Shown here piece by piece: positions 8,851-17,758 of a stretch of 64,000 nt of DNA. The notes beneath the pieces are model-generated. The model did not search any database, was not told the origin of the DNA, and saw only the letters and a program-made list of their open reading frames with translations. This stretch comes from Ilyomonas limi (GTDB lineage Bacteria > Bacteroidota > Bacteroidia > Chitinophagales > Chitinophagaceae). The number at the start of each line of letters is the position of its first letter. The first letter of the stretch is position 1. Made by a program: the position numbers and the translations under genes. The stretch spans positions 62,001 to 126,000 of the forward strand of contig NZ_SZQL01000007.1 in NCBI RefSeq assembly GCF_005233845.1, written 5' to 3'.

Positions 8851-9258
8851 TTAGGCAATCACCTGGTCGGTGAGGTGCACCTTGGTCATTTGCAGGTATT
8901 GATTTTGCAGTTCGTGTATGTAATGCACCCGCGGGTTGTGCCTTCTATCTTCGCGGTACCACATCTCTAATTGAGAAAAATTATCAGGCTCGGGTATCTC
9001 CAGCCGAAAGGGACCTTTCTTATATTTTACGCTGCCATCTTCCTGTATCTCTTTCGTAAAATTCAGCCGCATCAGCTCTTCATCGTTGAGAGGTATAGGA
9101 TATACGTGCGCGGGCTCGTACCAAAAGTCCTGCACTTCTGTTTCCACGCATATCTGTTTTTCATCGTGGTTAAGGTCGGTTACTACTCCCCGCCACATTT
9201 TACCTTCAAAATCAACCATTACATAATCGCCTTCTTTGAGTTCGCTGAATTTTATCAT
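8851..9258 (-). CDS. Conserved hypothetical cytosolic protein
   Basis: I do not recognise a named domain family. The protein has 135 residues, no signal peptide and an acidic character. The N-terminal 45 residues look like a small beta-barrel (SH3-like: EGDYVMVDFEGKMWRGVVTDLNHDEKQICVET). The remainder is charged and aromatic, with LEMWYREDRRHNPRVHYIHELQ near the C-terminus. Coding pattern and codon use match the neighbours, and the gene has its own terminator, so it is very probably real. Function unknown. Confidence 0.7.
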   Translation of the reverse strand: MIKFSELKEGDYVMVDFEGKMWRGVVTDLNHDEKQICVETEVQDFWYEPAHVYPIPLNDEELMRLNFTKEIQEDGSVKYKKGPFRLEIPEPDNFSQLEMWYREDRRHNPRVHYIHELQNQYLQMTKVHLTDQVIA

Positions 9259-9598
9259 AACAATCGTTTTTGTTTAGAAGGACAAATTACAAAACCCATT
9301 CCAACCAAAAGAAAAATTTTGACTAACCTACTTATCAATTGCAACAATAACAGCTAATTTTTGTGGAAGATATATGTAGAAAACTTAAAACGACCTGGTT
9401 TTATACACGACCCGCAACAAAACAACAGGTTGCAGAAGCTCTACAATTTTAAATAGAAACTACAGATTGATATTTTAATGACATTTAAAAGAAGTGAGGG
9501 TACGGCTTAAAGGCACTTGGCTTTTTATTTGCTCACTTAAGTGTCTGATATTTGGAACAGGGAGATTTATTATACGCAGGAAACGTACTTAAAACAGC
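9259..9598. other. Divergent intergenic region, no gene seen
   Basis: This 340-base AT-rich gap separates two divergent genes and must hold both promoters. A TAATTTG box on the minus strand near 9285 resembles a shortened -7 element for the 8851-9258 gene. No open frame or RNA gene is supported here. Confidence 0.4.
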
Positions 9599-10216
9599 AT
9601 GAATACGAAGGACAAAATACGACCGGAACTTTTACAAAACAAACACAATAAGCAAATACCTGCTGTAATAGAGCAAAATGTGCTTACTGCATTATCTTTT
9701 TATCCTGAATTAAAAAACACCATCATCCGGTTTGTTTTTAAAACAAACATCAAAACTTCTGTAATGCAGGCGCAGCCGGTGTTTACCACACTGCTGCTAA
9801 AGAGAAAAAACAGGCGTTACAGAATAAATATCAGTGCGCAGTTTAAGCTTATACATACGCAAATTCCTATCCAGCAAATTCCCGATGAGGTAATGATTGG
9901 ATGGATAGGTCATGAGCTTGGACATATACTGGATTATGAACGCAGGAGCAATACCGGAATGGTTTCGTTTGGCCTCGGCTATTATTTTTCTGCTGATTAT
10001 GTCAAAAGTGCAGAGCGGGTTGCTGATACGTATGCGGTTGAGCGCGGATTGGGCAAATATATTATTGCTACTAAACGGTTTATTTTAGACCATGCAGAAC
10101 TGCCACAGGCATACAAGAATAAAATTGCAAGGCTATATCTCTCGCCCGATGTGATTGTAGAACAAATTAAAAAACTGGAAGAAAAGAGACTGGAAGGACA
10201 ACAAAAACAGGCTTAA
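9599..10216 (+). CDS. Putative HEXXH zinc metallopeptidase-like protein
   Basis: Soluble protein of 205 residues without a signal peptide or membrane helix. It carries the gluzincin zinc motif in WIGHELGHILDYE (HELGH, residues 105-109). About 30 residues later AERVADTYAVERG supplies the likely third ligand, Glu139 or Asp143, in an E-x3-A-D arrangement as in M48 peptidases. M48 enzymes usually have membrane segments, which are missing here, so this is a shorter soluble relative. The C-terminus is Lys/Glu/Gln-rich. Substrate unknown; it stands alone between an intergenic region and a convergent terminator. Confidence 0.65.
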   Translation: MNTKDKIRPELLQNKHNKQIPAVIEQNVLTALSFYPELKNTIIRFVFKTNIKTSVMQAQPVFTTLLLKRKNRRYRINISAQFKLIHTQIPIQQIPDEVMIGWIGHELGHILDYERRSNTGMVSFGLGYYFSADYVKSAERVADTYAVERGLGKYIIATKRFILDHAELPQAYKNKIARLYLSPDVIVEQIKKLEEKRLEGQQKQA

Positions 10217-10234
10217 TGTCTGCTTTGTTCAAAA

Positions 10235-10270
10235 AGGATACACAAAGTCACATTTGACTTTATGTATCCT
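10235..10270. terminator. Bidirectional terminator between convergent genes
   Basis: A 16-bp stem with one mismatch (10235-10250 with 10255-10270) and a four-base loop, preceded by five A residues that become a T tail on the minus strand. It lies between the HEXXH gene and the GH3-like gene. Confidence 0.75.
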
Positions 10271-10292
10271 GCTCTCAAAAACAACAACTATC

Positions 10293-11813
10293 TTAAGCTA
10301 ATTGTAATACATAATTTCTAAACTCATTAAAGGCTTCTTCTTTCATTACGCGTGGAATTTTTGCCTGCCCGCCAAGCTTTTTAAATTCCTCGCTCCAGTT
10401 GTAGAACTGTTCTACAGGAACCACCTCTACCTCTACTCCTTTCAATGCTTTGGTGCGGGCTACTTTATAATTCTTGTTGTTACTGCACAGTTCTTCATCT
10501 ATCAGTTGCGCTGCTTTTTCAGCATCAATTTCTTTGTCTGTTCCAATTACCCATTTCATTTTATATTGTTCATCTTCAAAAACAGTTGCAGCAACAAACT
10601 CCTTAATTTCCATCTCATACGCGTGTTCCAGCTTTTCTATAGCCATGTTCATTTTCTGAATGGAAAGTTGCTCGCCCACAACATTCAAATAATGTTTGGT
10701 ACGTCCGCTTATTCTAATTTCGGATCTTTTTTTATCTGTAATCATCACTGTATCGCCAATCATATACCGCCAGGCGCCCGATACCGTAGAGATAAGCAAC
10801 ACATATTCTTTGTTTTCTTCTGCTTGCTCCAATGTAAGCACTTTTACACCCTGCTTTACCCGCCCGTCCTCGTCTATATTTTCCTCAAAAAAGGGAACGA
10901 ATTCGAAAAAAATACCGTTATTAACGATCAGTGCCATCGCATTGGTGTCGGGTCTTTTTTGTGTTGCTAAATATCCTTCCGATGCAAGGTAAGTATCAAT
11001 ATAGATTAAAGGTTTGGCGAGTAGCTTTTCCATGCTCATGAGGTAAGGTTCAAAAGCAACGCCTCCCGAAGTGTACACCTGCAGGTTGGGCCAGATATCA
11101 TGAATGGTAGTAAGATTGTTGTAGCTGATAATTTCTTTAAGCATTAATTCTACCCACGAAGGAATGCCCGATATGCTGCCCACGTCCCATTTAGGTGCTT
11201 CCTCCGCAATGCGCCTTACCTTCTCGTCCCAGTCTGGGATGGAGGCAATCTCCGCACCTGGTTTGTAAAATGTACTGAACCACGCCGGTATATTGGCAGC
11301 GCTTATCCCGCTGATCTCTCCTTCAAAATGGTCTTCCTGCTCGATGAGATTAGTGCTGCTGCCCAGCATTAAAATGTCCTTTTCAAAAAAATCGGTTGGT
11401 AAATCAAAGTTTTTGAGACTTAGTATTTGCTGAACACCTGACTTTCTGATAGCATTGATCATATCGGGCGTTACGGGAATGTATTTTTTATCACTGGTAG
11501 TACCGCTGCTCAGGGCAAAATATTTTTGACCACCTGGCCAGGTTACATTTTGGTGCCCTTCCAACAGATAATGCCACCATTCCTCATACATGGCATCGTA
11601 GTCATATACCGGCACACGTTGCTGAAAAGCACCAACCGGATCCTCACTATTCAAAATTTCGTTAAACTTATGTTTTAACCCAAAGGCAGTATGTTTTGCT
11701 TTATTCAGCAATTGTAAAAGAACAGCCTTCTGTGCTTTGTTCGGGTTAGGTTCACGATTGATTAACCCATTGAAATCTATTGCTTTTTTAATTACTCCAC
11801 CAAGTAGCGCCAT
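10293..11813 (-). CDS. GH3 auxin-responsive-promoter family protein (acyl-adenylating)
   Basis: Full-length GH3-superfamily protein of 506 residues. Plant GH3 enzymes adenylate carboxylic acids and join them to amino acids; the bacterial substrates are mostly unknown. The ATP-binding signature SSGTTSDKKYIPVT, the strand YTSGGVAFEPY, YLASEGYLA, the adenylate-binding region LLISTVSGAWRYMIGDTV and the hinge SGRTKHYLNVVGEQLS are all seen in order. The flexible C-terminal domain ends in a Lys-containing segment (GGQAKIPRV). No signal peptide, so cytosolic. It stands as a single gene with no obvious pathway partner. Confidence 0.9.
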   Translation of the reverse strand: MALLGGVIKKAIDFNGLINREPNPNKAQKAVLLQLLNKAKHTAFGLKHKFNEILNSEDPVGAFQQRVPVYDYDAMYEEWWHYLLEGHQNVTWPGGQKYFALSSGTTSDKKYIPVTPDMINAIRKSGVQQILSLKNFDLPTDFFEKDILMLGSSTNLIEQEDHFEGEISGISAANIPAWFSTFYKPGAEIASIPDWDEKVRRIAEEAPKWDVGSISGIPSWVELMLKEIISYNNLTTIHDIWPNLQVYTSGGVAFEPYLMSMEKLLAKPLIYIDTYLASEGYLATQKRPDTNAMALIVNNGIFFEFVPFFEENIDEDGRVKQGVKVLTLEQAEENKEYVLLISTVSGAWRYMIGDTVMITDKKRSEIRISGRTKHYLNVVGEQLSIQKMNMAIEKLEHAYEMEIKEFVAATVFEDEQYKMKWVIGTDKEIDAEKAAQLIDEELCSNNKNYKVARTKALKGVEVEVVPVEQFYNWSEEFKKLGGQAKIPRVMKEEAFNEFRNYVLQLA

Positions 11814-11966
11814 GCGAATTTTTTTGTTTTGCTATGGGTTGAGCAATATCTGTACCTGACGTTTTTGGAGGCGTTTCAATTAGACTTTTTGGGTACACTG
11901 CGCTGAATTTTTAAAGGACGATGGAATGTTCCAAAGCGGATATATTATCTTTACTTTACCACGGGA

Positions 11967-12728
11967 TTAGTCAGCTTGCAGCAATTGCTCTATCTGTTCA
12001 AATGCACCTATAAACATTTTATACTTATTGTCTGTATGTGCCCAGGCTATATCGTTGTGTTCAAATAAATGTTGCAGTATTGTATTAGCCAGCTTACAGT
12101 CTTCTGTATCATAGAAACAGTTTTGCCACTCAGATGGCAGATCTTCAAATGCTTTCAGTGCAAATCCGTTACCATATATTTTGATAGGTGTTGGGGTACT
12201 TCTTACATCAATAGTAGCCATATCATTGTGAAGCGCCCATGTAAAGTAATCCTTCCAGAAATGACAATGATTTACTAAGCGCTCTTTTATCTGTGCTGGT
12301 GTTTCCTTATGTCTCGCAGGTACGCGCCATTGATTGTCTTTTAACGAGAATGGCTTTATCGCATCTGCCGAAAAAGAGTAAAGCTGCTTTTCAAAATTGC
12401 AGATGACCCCTGGCTCGGGGTTTAATCTCATATCTGTGCCACTTATATTATTTATAAGAAAATAGTACGGTTTGGAGGCATTTAGTACAAGGGTATCGCC
12501 CTTAGTTGTCCATTTACCGTATTGAAACTTACCAAAATCAAGTGTAAAACTTTTATCAGGATTTAGACACAAAAAGCTGGCAGGTGTAAGTTTAAAGCCA
12601 AATGAAGATTCTCCACTGCTGTATGTATAAAACCATAATCCCTCCTCCTTATTTTGAAAAAGAGACACGCAGGAATTAAAGCACATAACAATCAATGAAA
12701 GTAAAAAGATAACCCTTGTATTTAGCAT
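11967..12728 (-). CDS. Hypothetical lipoprotein
   Basis: Protein of 253 residues whose first 20 residues form a hydrophobic signal ending in CFNSC, which is compatible with a Bacteroidota lipobox (Cys20). The first half has short beta-strand patterns with a KWTTKGDTLVL motif often seen in Bacteroidota lipoproteins that measure a threshold or scaffold value. The second half contains NHCHFWKDYFTWALHND and a Cys pair (NCFYDTEDCK). I do not recognise the family. It is isolated between longer intergenic gaps. Confidence 0.55.
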   Translation of the reverse strand: MLNTRVIFLLSLIVMCFNSCVSLFQNKEEGLWFYTYSSGESSFGFKLTPASFLCLNPDKSFTLDFGKFQYGKWTTKGDTLVLNASKPYYFLINNISGTDMRLNPEPGVICNFEKQLYSFSADAIKPFSLKDNQWRVPARHKETPAQIKERLVNHCHFWKDYFTWALHNDMATIDVRSTPTPIKIYGNGFALKAFEDLPSEWQNCFYDTEDCKLANTILQHLFEHNDIAWAHTDNKYKMFIGAFEQIEQLLQAD

Positions 12729-12829
12729 GAGCAGTTAAGTAATAAAATATTGTTTTTCTTTTACTTTAAATTACCTAAATAGCAATCACAATAAAGTATG
12801 AGATAAGGATAAAGAAATATATACTCCTC

Positions 12830-14197
12830 CTACACCTCCTCCGGTTTCGGATGCTTCCATTCACCACGATATGGACGCTGCAATAACTGATTTGCCGCTT
12901 CATCCCCTACGATCATTCGTTTTTGCGGATCGTACACCAGCGGGCGACCTATTTTCATAGACAGATTAGCCATAATACAACTGGCAGTAGAAATATGCCC
13001 TTGCTCAATATCTGCTACCGGGCGACTCCCGCTTTCAATAGCACCCAAAAAGTTGAGCAGGTGCCGCCGCGTAGCCGGTGCGGTGTGTAGTTCTATGCGT
13101 GGCTCCGTTACGTCTTCAGGGTATTTCTCCTTCTCATACAACACATCGCCATGTATTTTATCACCTTTACCTTCCGGTATAAATTCGTACTTAAATACAT
13201 CCGCTTTTAGCGTGCCTTTATCACCATATATCTTGAAAGACCACGGATACTCCGGATCGGCAGGTGTGCCCCAGGTACGGTGCTGCCATATACAATTCAA
13301 ATCGTCATATTCAAACAAGGCAGATTGCGTATCGGAAATATTAGACTTGCCGCCTTTTTCTACATAAATACCACCGGTGGAACTAACGCGTTTTGGCCAT
13401 CCCAAATCCAGCATCCAGCGAACGGCATCAAACATGTGGATGCACATATCGCCTACAATGCCATTGCCATATTCCATAAAGGCACGCCACCAGCCAACAT
13501 GCGGCAATCCGTCGTACGGACGCAATGGCGCAGGGCCGGTCCACATTTCATAATCTAAAAAGTCGGGCACAGGTTGCACGGGCGGGTTGCTATTGTTGCG
13601 CATGTGATAATAACAACACATTTCCACATGCGCTACTTTACCCAGCAGGCCGGCATCTACTATTTTTTGCTTCGCTTCTATCAGGTGTGGAGTGCTACGG
13701 CGTTGCGTGCCTACTTGCACCACACGGTTATACTTGCGGGCTGCCGCCACCATTGCTTCGCCCTCTATCACATCTACACTTATTGGCTTTTGAACATATA
13801 CATTTGCGCCGCTCTTCATGGCATCAATAGCTGTGAGCGCGTGCCAATGATCGGGTGTACCAATGAGCACAATATCCAGTTCATTTTCAGCAAGCATTTT
13901 CCGGTAATCGTTATAGAGGCGTGGCGCTTTATTGGTTTTCAATCGCTGGCTCACCATTTTGGCAGCTTCCGCCAACTGATGCTTATCCACATCGCACAGC
14001 GCCACTACATTTACAGGTGCTACCTGAATTAAACGGAACAAATCGTTTTTCCCATACCAACCTGTTCCTATTAAAGCCACCCGGTAAGTTTTGGATGGAT
14101 AAAACATACCCATGCCCGAAGCATGGAGCGCAGCTAAAGCAAGAGAGGCAGTTGCACCTTTTAAAAGTGTGCGGCGACGAATGGAAAAATCGTTCAT
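12830..14197 (-). CDS. Gfo/Idh/MocA family oxidoreductase with Tat signal
   Basis: NAD(P)-dependent sugar oxidoreductase fold of 455 residues. A twin-arginine signal (IRRRTLLKG, residues 6-14) indicates export of the folded, cofactor-loaded protein. The Rossmann motif VALIGTGWYGKNDL and GTPDHWHALTAIDAM follow, then the catalytic-Lys segment appears as YVQKPIS where the family usually has EKP. The C-terminal domain has GDMCIHMFDAVRWMLDLGWPKRV and the substrate-side SFKIYGDKGTL. Such periplasmic enzymes are implicated in C3 oxidation of glycosides. A Tat-exported TIM-barrel isomerase gene lies just upstream on the same strand, so a shared sugar pathway is likely. Confidence 0.88.
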   Translation of the reverse strand: MNDFSIRRRTLLKGATASLALAALHASGMGMFYPSKTYRVALIGTGWYGKNDLFRLIQVAPVNVVALCDVDKHQLAEAAKMVSQRLKTNKAPRLYNDYRKMLAENELDIVLIGTPDHWHALTAIDAMKSGANVYVQKPISVDVIEGEAMVAAARKYNRVVQVGTQRRSTPHLIEAKQKIVDAGLLGKVAHVEMCCYYHMRNNSNPPVQPVPDFLDYEMWTGPAPLRPYDGLPHVGWWRAFMEYGNGIVGDMCIHMFDAVRWMLDLGWPKRVSSTGGIYVEKGGKSNISDTQSALFEYDDLNCIWQHRTWGTPADPEYPWSFKIYGDKGTLKADVFKYEFIPEGKGDKIHGDVLYEKEKYPEDVTEPRIELHTAPATRRHLLNFLGAIESGSRPVADIEQGHISTASCIMANLSMKIGRPLVYDPQKRMIVGDEAANQLLQRPYRGEWKHPKPEEV

Positions 14198-14257
14198 ACA
14201 AGCATTTCGTTAAGTTGGTGATCAATATAGTGTTAGGCGTTGAAGATCGGAAAAATT

Positions 14258-14330
14258 TGTGAGTGGTGAATAGTGAATTGTCAATTGTGAATAGTATGCA
14301 GGTGAGTGTTGGATTGTCAGTTATGAATTT
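14258..14330. repeat. AT-rich gtgaattgtcaattgtgaa-type interspersed repeat
   Basis: Positions 14269-14292 match 23546-23569 at 22 of 24 bases and match the reverse complement of 43131-43154 at 22 of 24. The element lies in the gap between the Gfo/Idh/MocA and isomerase genes; a short inverted fragment (tcactattca, 14371-14380) sits near the other end of the gap. Confidence 0.65.
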
Positions 14331-14388
14331 GATCTCCGCTCACTTTTCATTTCTCAGGTTATTATCACATTCACTATTCATCAATATC

Positions 14389-15336
14389 TCATGCCAGTCC
14401 GCTCGTCACTGCTTTCATCTTTGCTAATGCTGTTTTTGCAACAGTTAAGGCCTCCTGGCTGTAATAGTTTTTGTTGAATACTTCTGTTGAAATAATAAGT
14501 GGCTGATCTTGCTTGTGCAATATTCCTAAAATATGTTTCACAGGTGCTATGCCATCACCGGGGTATATCCGGTCTGCATCGGTAATATCCGCAGCAGATA
14601 AATTAGCAGGATAATCATTTACATGCAGTATATCAGTAGCCGAAGAACTCATCATATGAAGTGTGTCTAACGGAGTACCGCCTTTATACAAATGAAAAAC
14701 ATCGAGCAGTACTTTTGCCGATGGATGACCGGTTTGCATAGCCACATACAACACTTCGTTTGCGCGGCTTAAGTTTTTTGAAAAGCCCCACATTTCCAGT
14801 TGCGGTATAACGCCGGTAGTATCACCCAATTTCAGTATGGCATGATAACGTTCGGCCATTTTGTTTAAATCCAGCCCGGGTGTTTCGGTAGCACCCATCG
14901 GCGGAGCTGCCGTGCGTTTGCAACCTATTTGCGCCAGCATATCCATTTCCTTTTTCATCTGCTCTATACCTTTATTTCGCACTGTATCATCATCTACAAT
15001 CCATTGAGCAAAGCCAATACAATTTTCTACCGTAATACCTAAATCGTTCAGGCGTTTTTTTGCATCAGTTAATGTGCCGCCATTGTTTAAATACGTTTGT
15101 AAAGAATCTATCCATATTTCTACAGCATGAAAGCCTGCTTTTGAAGCAGTTTCCAGTTCTTTTACAAAGCCGAGATTGTGCCCCCGGATGGTAGCCATAT
15201 TTAAACAATAGGTAAAAGAAGAATGGGCTGGCGGTGCTGCCGTTGTTGCGCTTTTGCCTATACGCGGGAGCAATGCAATGCCTGCGGATGCTCCAAATAA
15301 CTGTAAAGCTGTACGACGGGTAATTGGCTGGGACAT
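14389..15336 (-). CDS. Tat-exported sugar phosphate isomerase/epimerase-like TIM barrel
   Basis: Xylose-isomerase-like TIM barrel of 315 residues with a twin-arginine leader (ITRRTALQLFG) and hydrophobic stretch ending near residue 25. The metal-binding residues typical of this fold are visible: the Glu in IPQLEMWGFS, the Asp and His in LLDVFHLYKG, His in ILHVNDYP and the last Glu in IISTEVFN. Members isomerise or epimerise free or keto sugars. It precedes the Gfo/Idh/MocA gene by 191 bases containing a repeat, so an operon is plausible but not tight. Both proteins carry Tat signals, which suggests joint action in the periplasm. Confidence 0.85.
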   Translation of the reverse strand: MSQPITRRTALQLFGASAGIALLPRIGKSATTAAPPAHSSFTYCLNMATIRGHNLGFVKELETASKAGFHAVEIWIDSLQTYLNNGGTLTDAKKRLNDLGITVENCIGFAQWIVDDDTVRNKGIEQMKKEMDMLAQIGCKRTAAPPMGATETPGLDLNKMAERYHAILKLGDTTGVIPQLEMWGFSKNLSRANEVLYVAMQTGHPSAKVLLDVFHLYKGGTPLDTLHMMSSSATDILHVNDYPANLSAADITDADRIYPGDGIAPVKHILGILHKQDQPLIISTEVFNKNYYSQEALTVAKTALAKMKAVTSGLA

Positions 15337-15770
15337 AGCTGTAAAATAGATTCGTTCAAAATAAAACTATTTACAGCGTAAGAGAAAAAGAAGTTGAGAA
15401 AAATTTTGTGCGCATCAACTGTTTTTACCACCTTTTCATAGCTGGTAATATTCTAAAAACAATGTAGCCTTTTACTTTGAGATAATTTATCCAATCCATT
15501 CAGAAGAGTATATAAAGGTTTACTATCCGCTATATTGATGAAAACAAATATAATAATTCAACTTAAAATCCAACAGAAAGTAACAACTTATACCAGGTTG
15601 CTATCAAGATGACGGATGATAAATGAAAGCAAGAACTGGGGCTTACAGGAGTGTATAAAATAAGTATTTGAAATTTTACTGCGTGACCTATTCTGCCGGG
15701 AAAATCCTCGGCTTGCTAACCAGTCGGTATTATTTTGTTTAGCTCTAAACAACCAATTAGCAAAAAGCTA
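15337..15770. other. AT-rich intergenic stretch, no gene seen
   Basis: About 430 bases upstream of the isomerase gene. It is AT-rich with no open frame of note and no tRNA- or riboswitch-like fold that I can support. It should contain the isomerase promoter. Confidence 0.4.
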
Positions 15771-15818
15771 ATCAGCAGCAAAGGCAATTCTGGATATGGA
15801 ATTGCCGTTGCTGCTGAT
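15771..15818 (-). terminator. Terminator of the 15857-16423 lipoprotein gene
   Basis: A 20-bp stem with a single mismatch (15771-15790 with 15799-15818) and an eight-base loop. On the minus strand it is followed by TAGCTTTTTGC, a T-rich tail. It lies about 40 bases after the lipoprotein stop. Confidence 0.75.
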
Positions 15819-15856
15819 GCTGTTTATTTAAATTATTCTTAAAGAGAAAAACTCGT

Positions 15857-16423
15857 TTATAACTTATAAAAAAACTCCGTTTCGGTTTCGCTGTAAGTAA
15901 CGGTGAGACACTCACGCCCGCCCTGGGTAGTAAAATTTACAGACGGGTAGGTTAAGATTCTGCCACCGCCGGTAGAAGGATTGTACAACTCATCGCCATG
16001 TAAGGGCCTGTTGGTGCCGCTGGTTGATATGTAAGTACCACTCATCGGATAAAAGTTCAGGTTACCGGCATCGTCCATTTCGTAATAGCCATTGTAAGAA
16101 ATATCTACAGCCAGTTCGGTACCGGTGCCAATACTCGAATATACGTGTTGAAAGCAAGTTCCATTGCCGTTGGCATCTACTGTAAACTTTGTTGCAAACC
16201 CATAAGCTGCGCCATGATACACACCATTTTCGTCGTAATAAGCACCATCGCTGCCGCTGGTCCACATCCACTCTCCTACCAGTTGCGGATCAATATAATA
16301 TGTACCATAGTTACCTCCATTATCTGGCTTAGCGCCCTCTTTTGAACAGCTTATTGTTGCAAAGGACATTAGCAGGCAGGCTGCAATTGCAAAGAAGAGT
16401 TTGTTAAGGGTTAGTTTTTTCAT
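15857..16423 (-). CDS. Hypothetical lipoprotein
   Basis: Protein of 188 residues with a signal peptide and lipobox-like TISC (Cys26), then a Gly/Tyr/Thr-rich domain beginning LVGEWMWTSG. This opening is common in small lipocalin-like Bacteroidota lipoproteins of unknown function. Many predicted beta strands and a C-terminal Glu/Tyr motif (TVTYSETETEFFYKL) are seen. It is likely surface or periplasm attached. A strong terminator follows, and there is no operon partner. The 296-base gap upstream (16424-16719) shows no other gene. Confidence 0.6.
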   Translation of the reverse strand: MKKLTLNKLFFAIAACLLMSFATISCSKEGAKPDNGGNYGTYYIDPQLVGEWMWTSGSDGAYYDENGVYHGAAYGFATKFTVDANGNGTCFQHVYSSIGTGTELAVDISYNGYYEMDDAGNLNFYPMSGTYISTSGTNRPLHGDELYNPSTGGGRILTYPSVNFTTQGGRECLTVTYSETETEFFYKL

Positions 16424-16719
16424 AATAAGTAGTTTGTGAATGTTGCAGGTTGTTTTGTTTTAACGGCACAAAAGTAAAATGCGGGTGAGTCACCGGAAAT
16501 AGCATAAATATGCGAGAATTGCTTTACTAGCATCTTCCGGTAAATAAAAGAGAAGCAGGCAGCAAGTATAGGGTTTCTTGTGGCAGTGAAAATAACTGTA
16601 TTTCACCACCTGTCTCCTTCAGCAACTTTTATATATACAGGCAGGAAACATAATGCATAGCAGTTATAGTGGACCGTCGTCACACTTCAGTTGTATAGGC
16701 GGCAACATCAAAATACATA

Positions 16720-17682
16720 TCACTGCAGCAGTCCACGTATCTCCTTTTCAATTTGTATATATTTATCTTTCGCTTCATCAAGCGGCAAACCAACATTCAT
16801 AAAAGGACGTTTGTGTCCCGCAGCCGTGAGCCATGCACCTTTCATTACACTTTGGCGTTGCGCTACCAGTTTCAAAATAGCTTCTCCCTGAGATGCAGCA
16901 GCTATGGCCGCATGTATATCGGGTGCTGCAGCTACTGCGTTCTCACCCAAATACAATAATATTTGTTTAGCCATTATCCAATGTCCGGCTTCGCCGGGAT
17001 GTACACCATCTTTTGCCAGTGCAAAAGCAGCAATACCAAAGATACTATCAACTGCACGGTGTGCTTTGGTAAATTGCTTCATTGGATAATGGACATCTAT
17101 CACTTTCCAGCCGGCACTTTTTTGTTGTTCCAGCACCCAATCAGCATATCTATCCAGCGTTGCTTCGTAGCCTTTGTTCCTGCCTTTTAATTCATCGTAA
17201 TACGGTGGTGTGAGATGAATGATGTTTGCGCCGGTTTGTGCAATGCGGTTATGCACATCTATTAATCCATCTTTAAATTCTTGAAACCGGCTTTCATCAA
17301 AGGGCAGGTAAATACCATCATTCATACCATAGCAGATAAAAACAAGATCGGGCTTGGTGAGCAATAGCACTCTTGCTAATCGTTCGTGCAAATCGGGCCT
17401 CGGAAATTTACCATCAGCATGTCCCGGCTCCGACAAACCCGATACCGTTTCGCTGGGCAAGCCTACATTAATAAATTCATACGCCTTTTGCGGATAGTGC
17501 GTGATAAAATAAGCTTCTAAATCGGTGATGTAATTACCGGCATATGTAATGCTGTTGCCCAAAAAAACAATACGGTGAACACTATCTAATAATTTTGACT
17601 GCGCAGTGCAGCAAAACGAACACACTATACACAAAGCAATTAGCAAGGTTACTTTTGTTTTAAAGAAGCCAATAATCTTCAT
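16720..17682 (-). CDS. SGNH/GDSL-family hydrolase, exported
   Basis: Esterase/lipase-fold enzyme of 320 residues with a hydrophobic signal (residues 9-26). Block I is IVFLGNSIT with Ser44 as nucleophile, block III is the GMNDG segment (Asn in the oxyanion hole), and block V is DGVHPGEAGH with the catalytic Asp and His. Such enzymes commonly de-acetylate plant or host glycans in Bacteroidota. It lies near the Tat sugar enzymes and next to the exporter gene, but no direct operon link can be shown. Confidence 0.85.
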   Translation of the reverse strand: MKIIGFFKTKVTLLIALCIVCSFCCTAQSKLLDSVHRIVFLGNSITYAGNYITDLEAYFITHYPQKAYEFINVGLPSETVSGLSEPGHADGKFPRPDLHERLARVLLLTKPDLVFICYGMNDGIYLPFDESRFQEFKDGLIDVHNRIAQTGANIIHLTPPYYDELKGRNKGYEATLDRYADWVLEQQKSAGWKVIDVHYPMKQFTKAHRAVDSIFGIAAFALAKDGVHPGEAGHWIMAKQILLYLGENAVAAAPDIHAAIAAASQGEAILKLVAQRQSVMKGAWLTAAGHKRPFMNVGLPLDEAKDKYIQIEKEIRGLLQ

Positions 17683-17758
17683 CTTACTATCTTAAAGTGT
17701 TTAAATGTACAAGACTGAATTATTGAAATTATAAAGGCAGCATTATAAAATTTATTCC

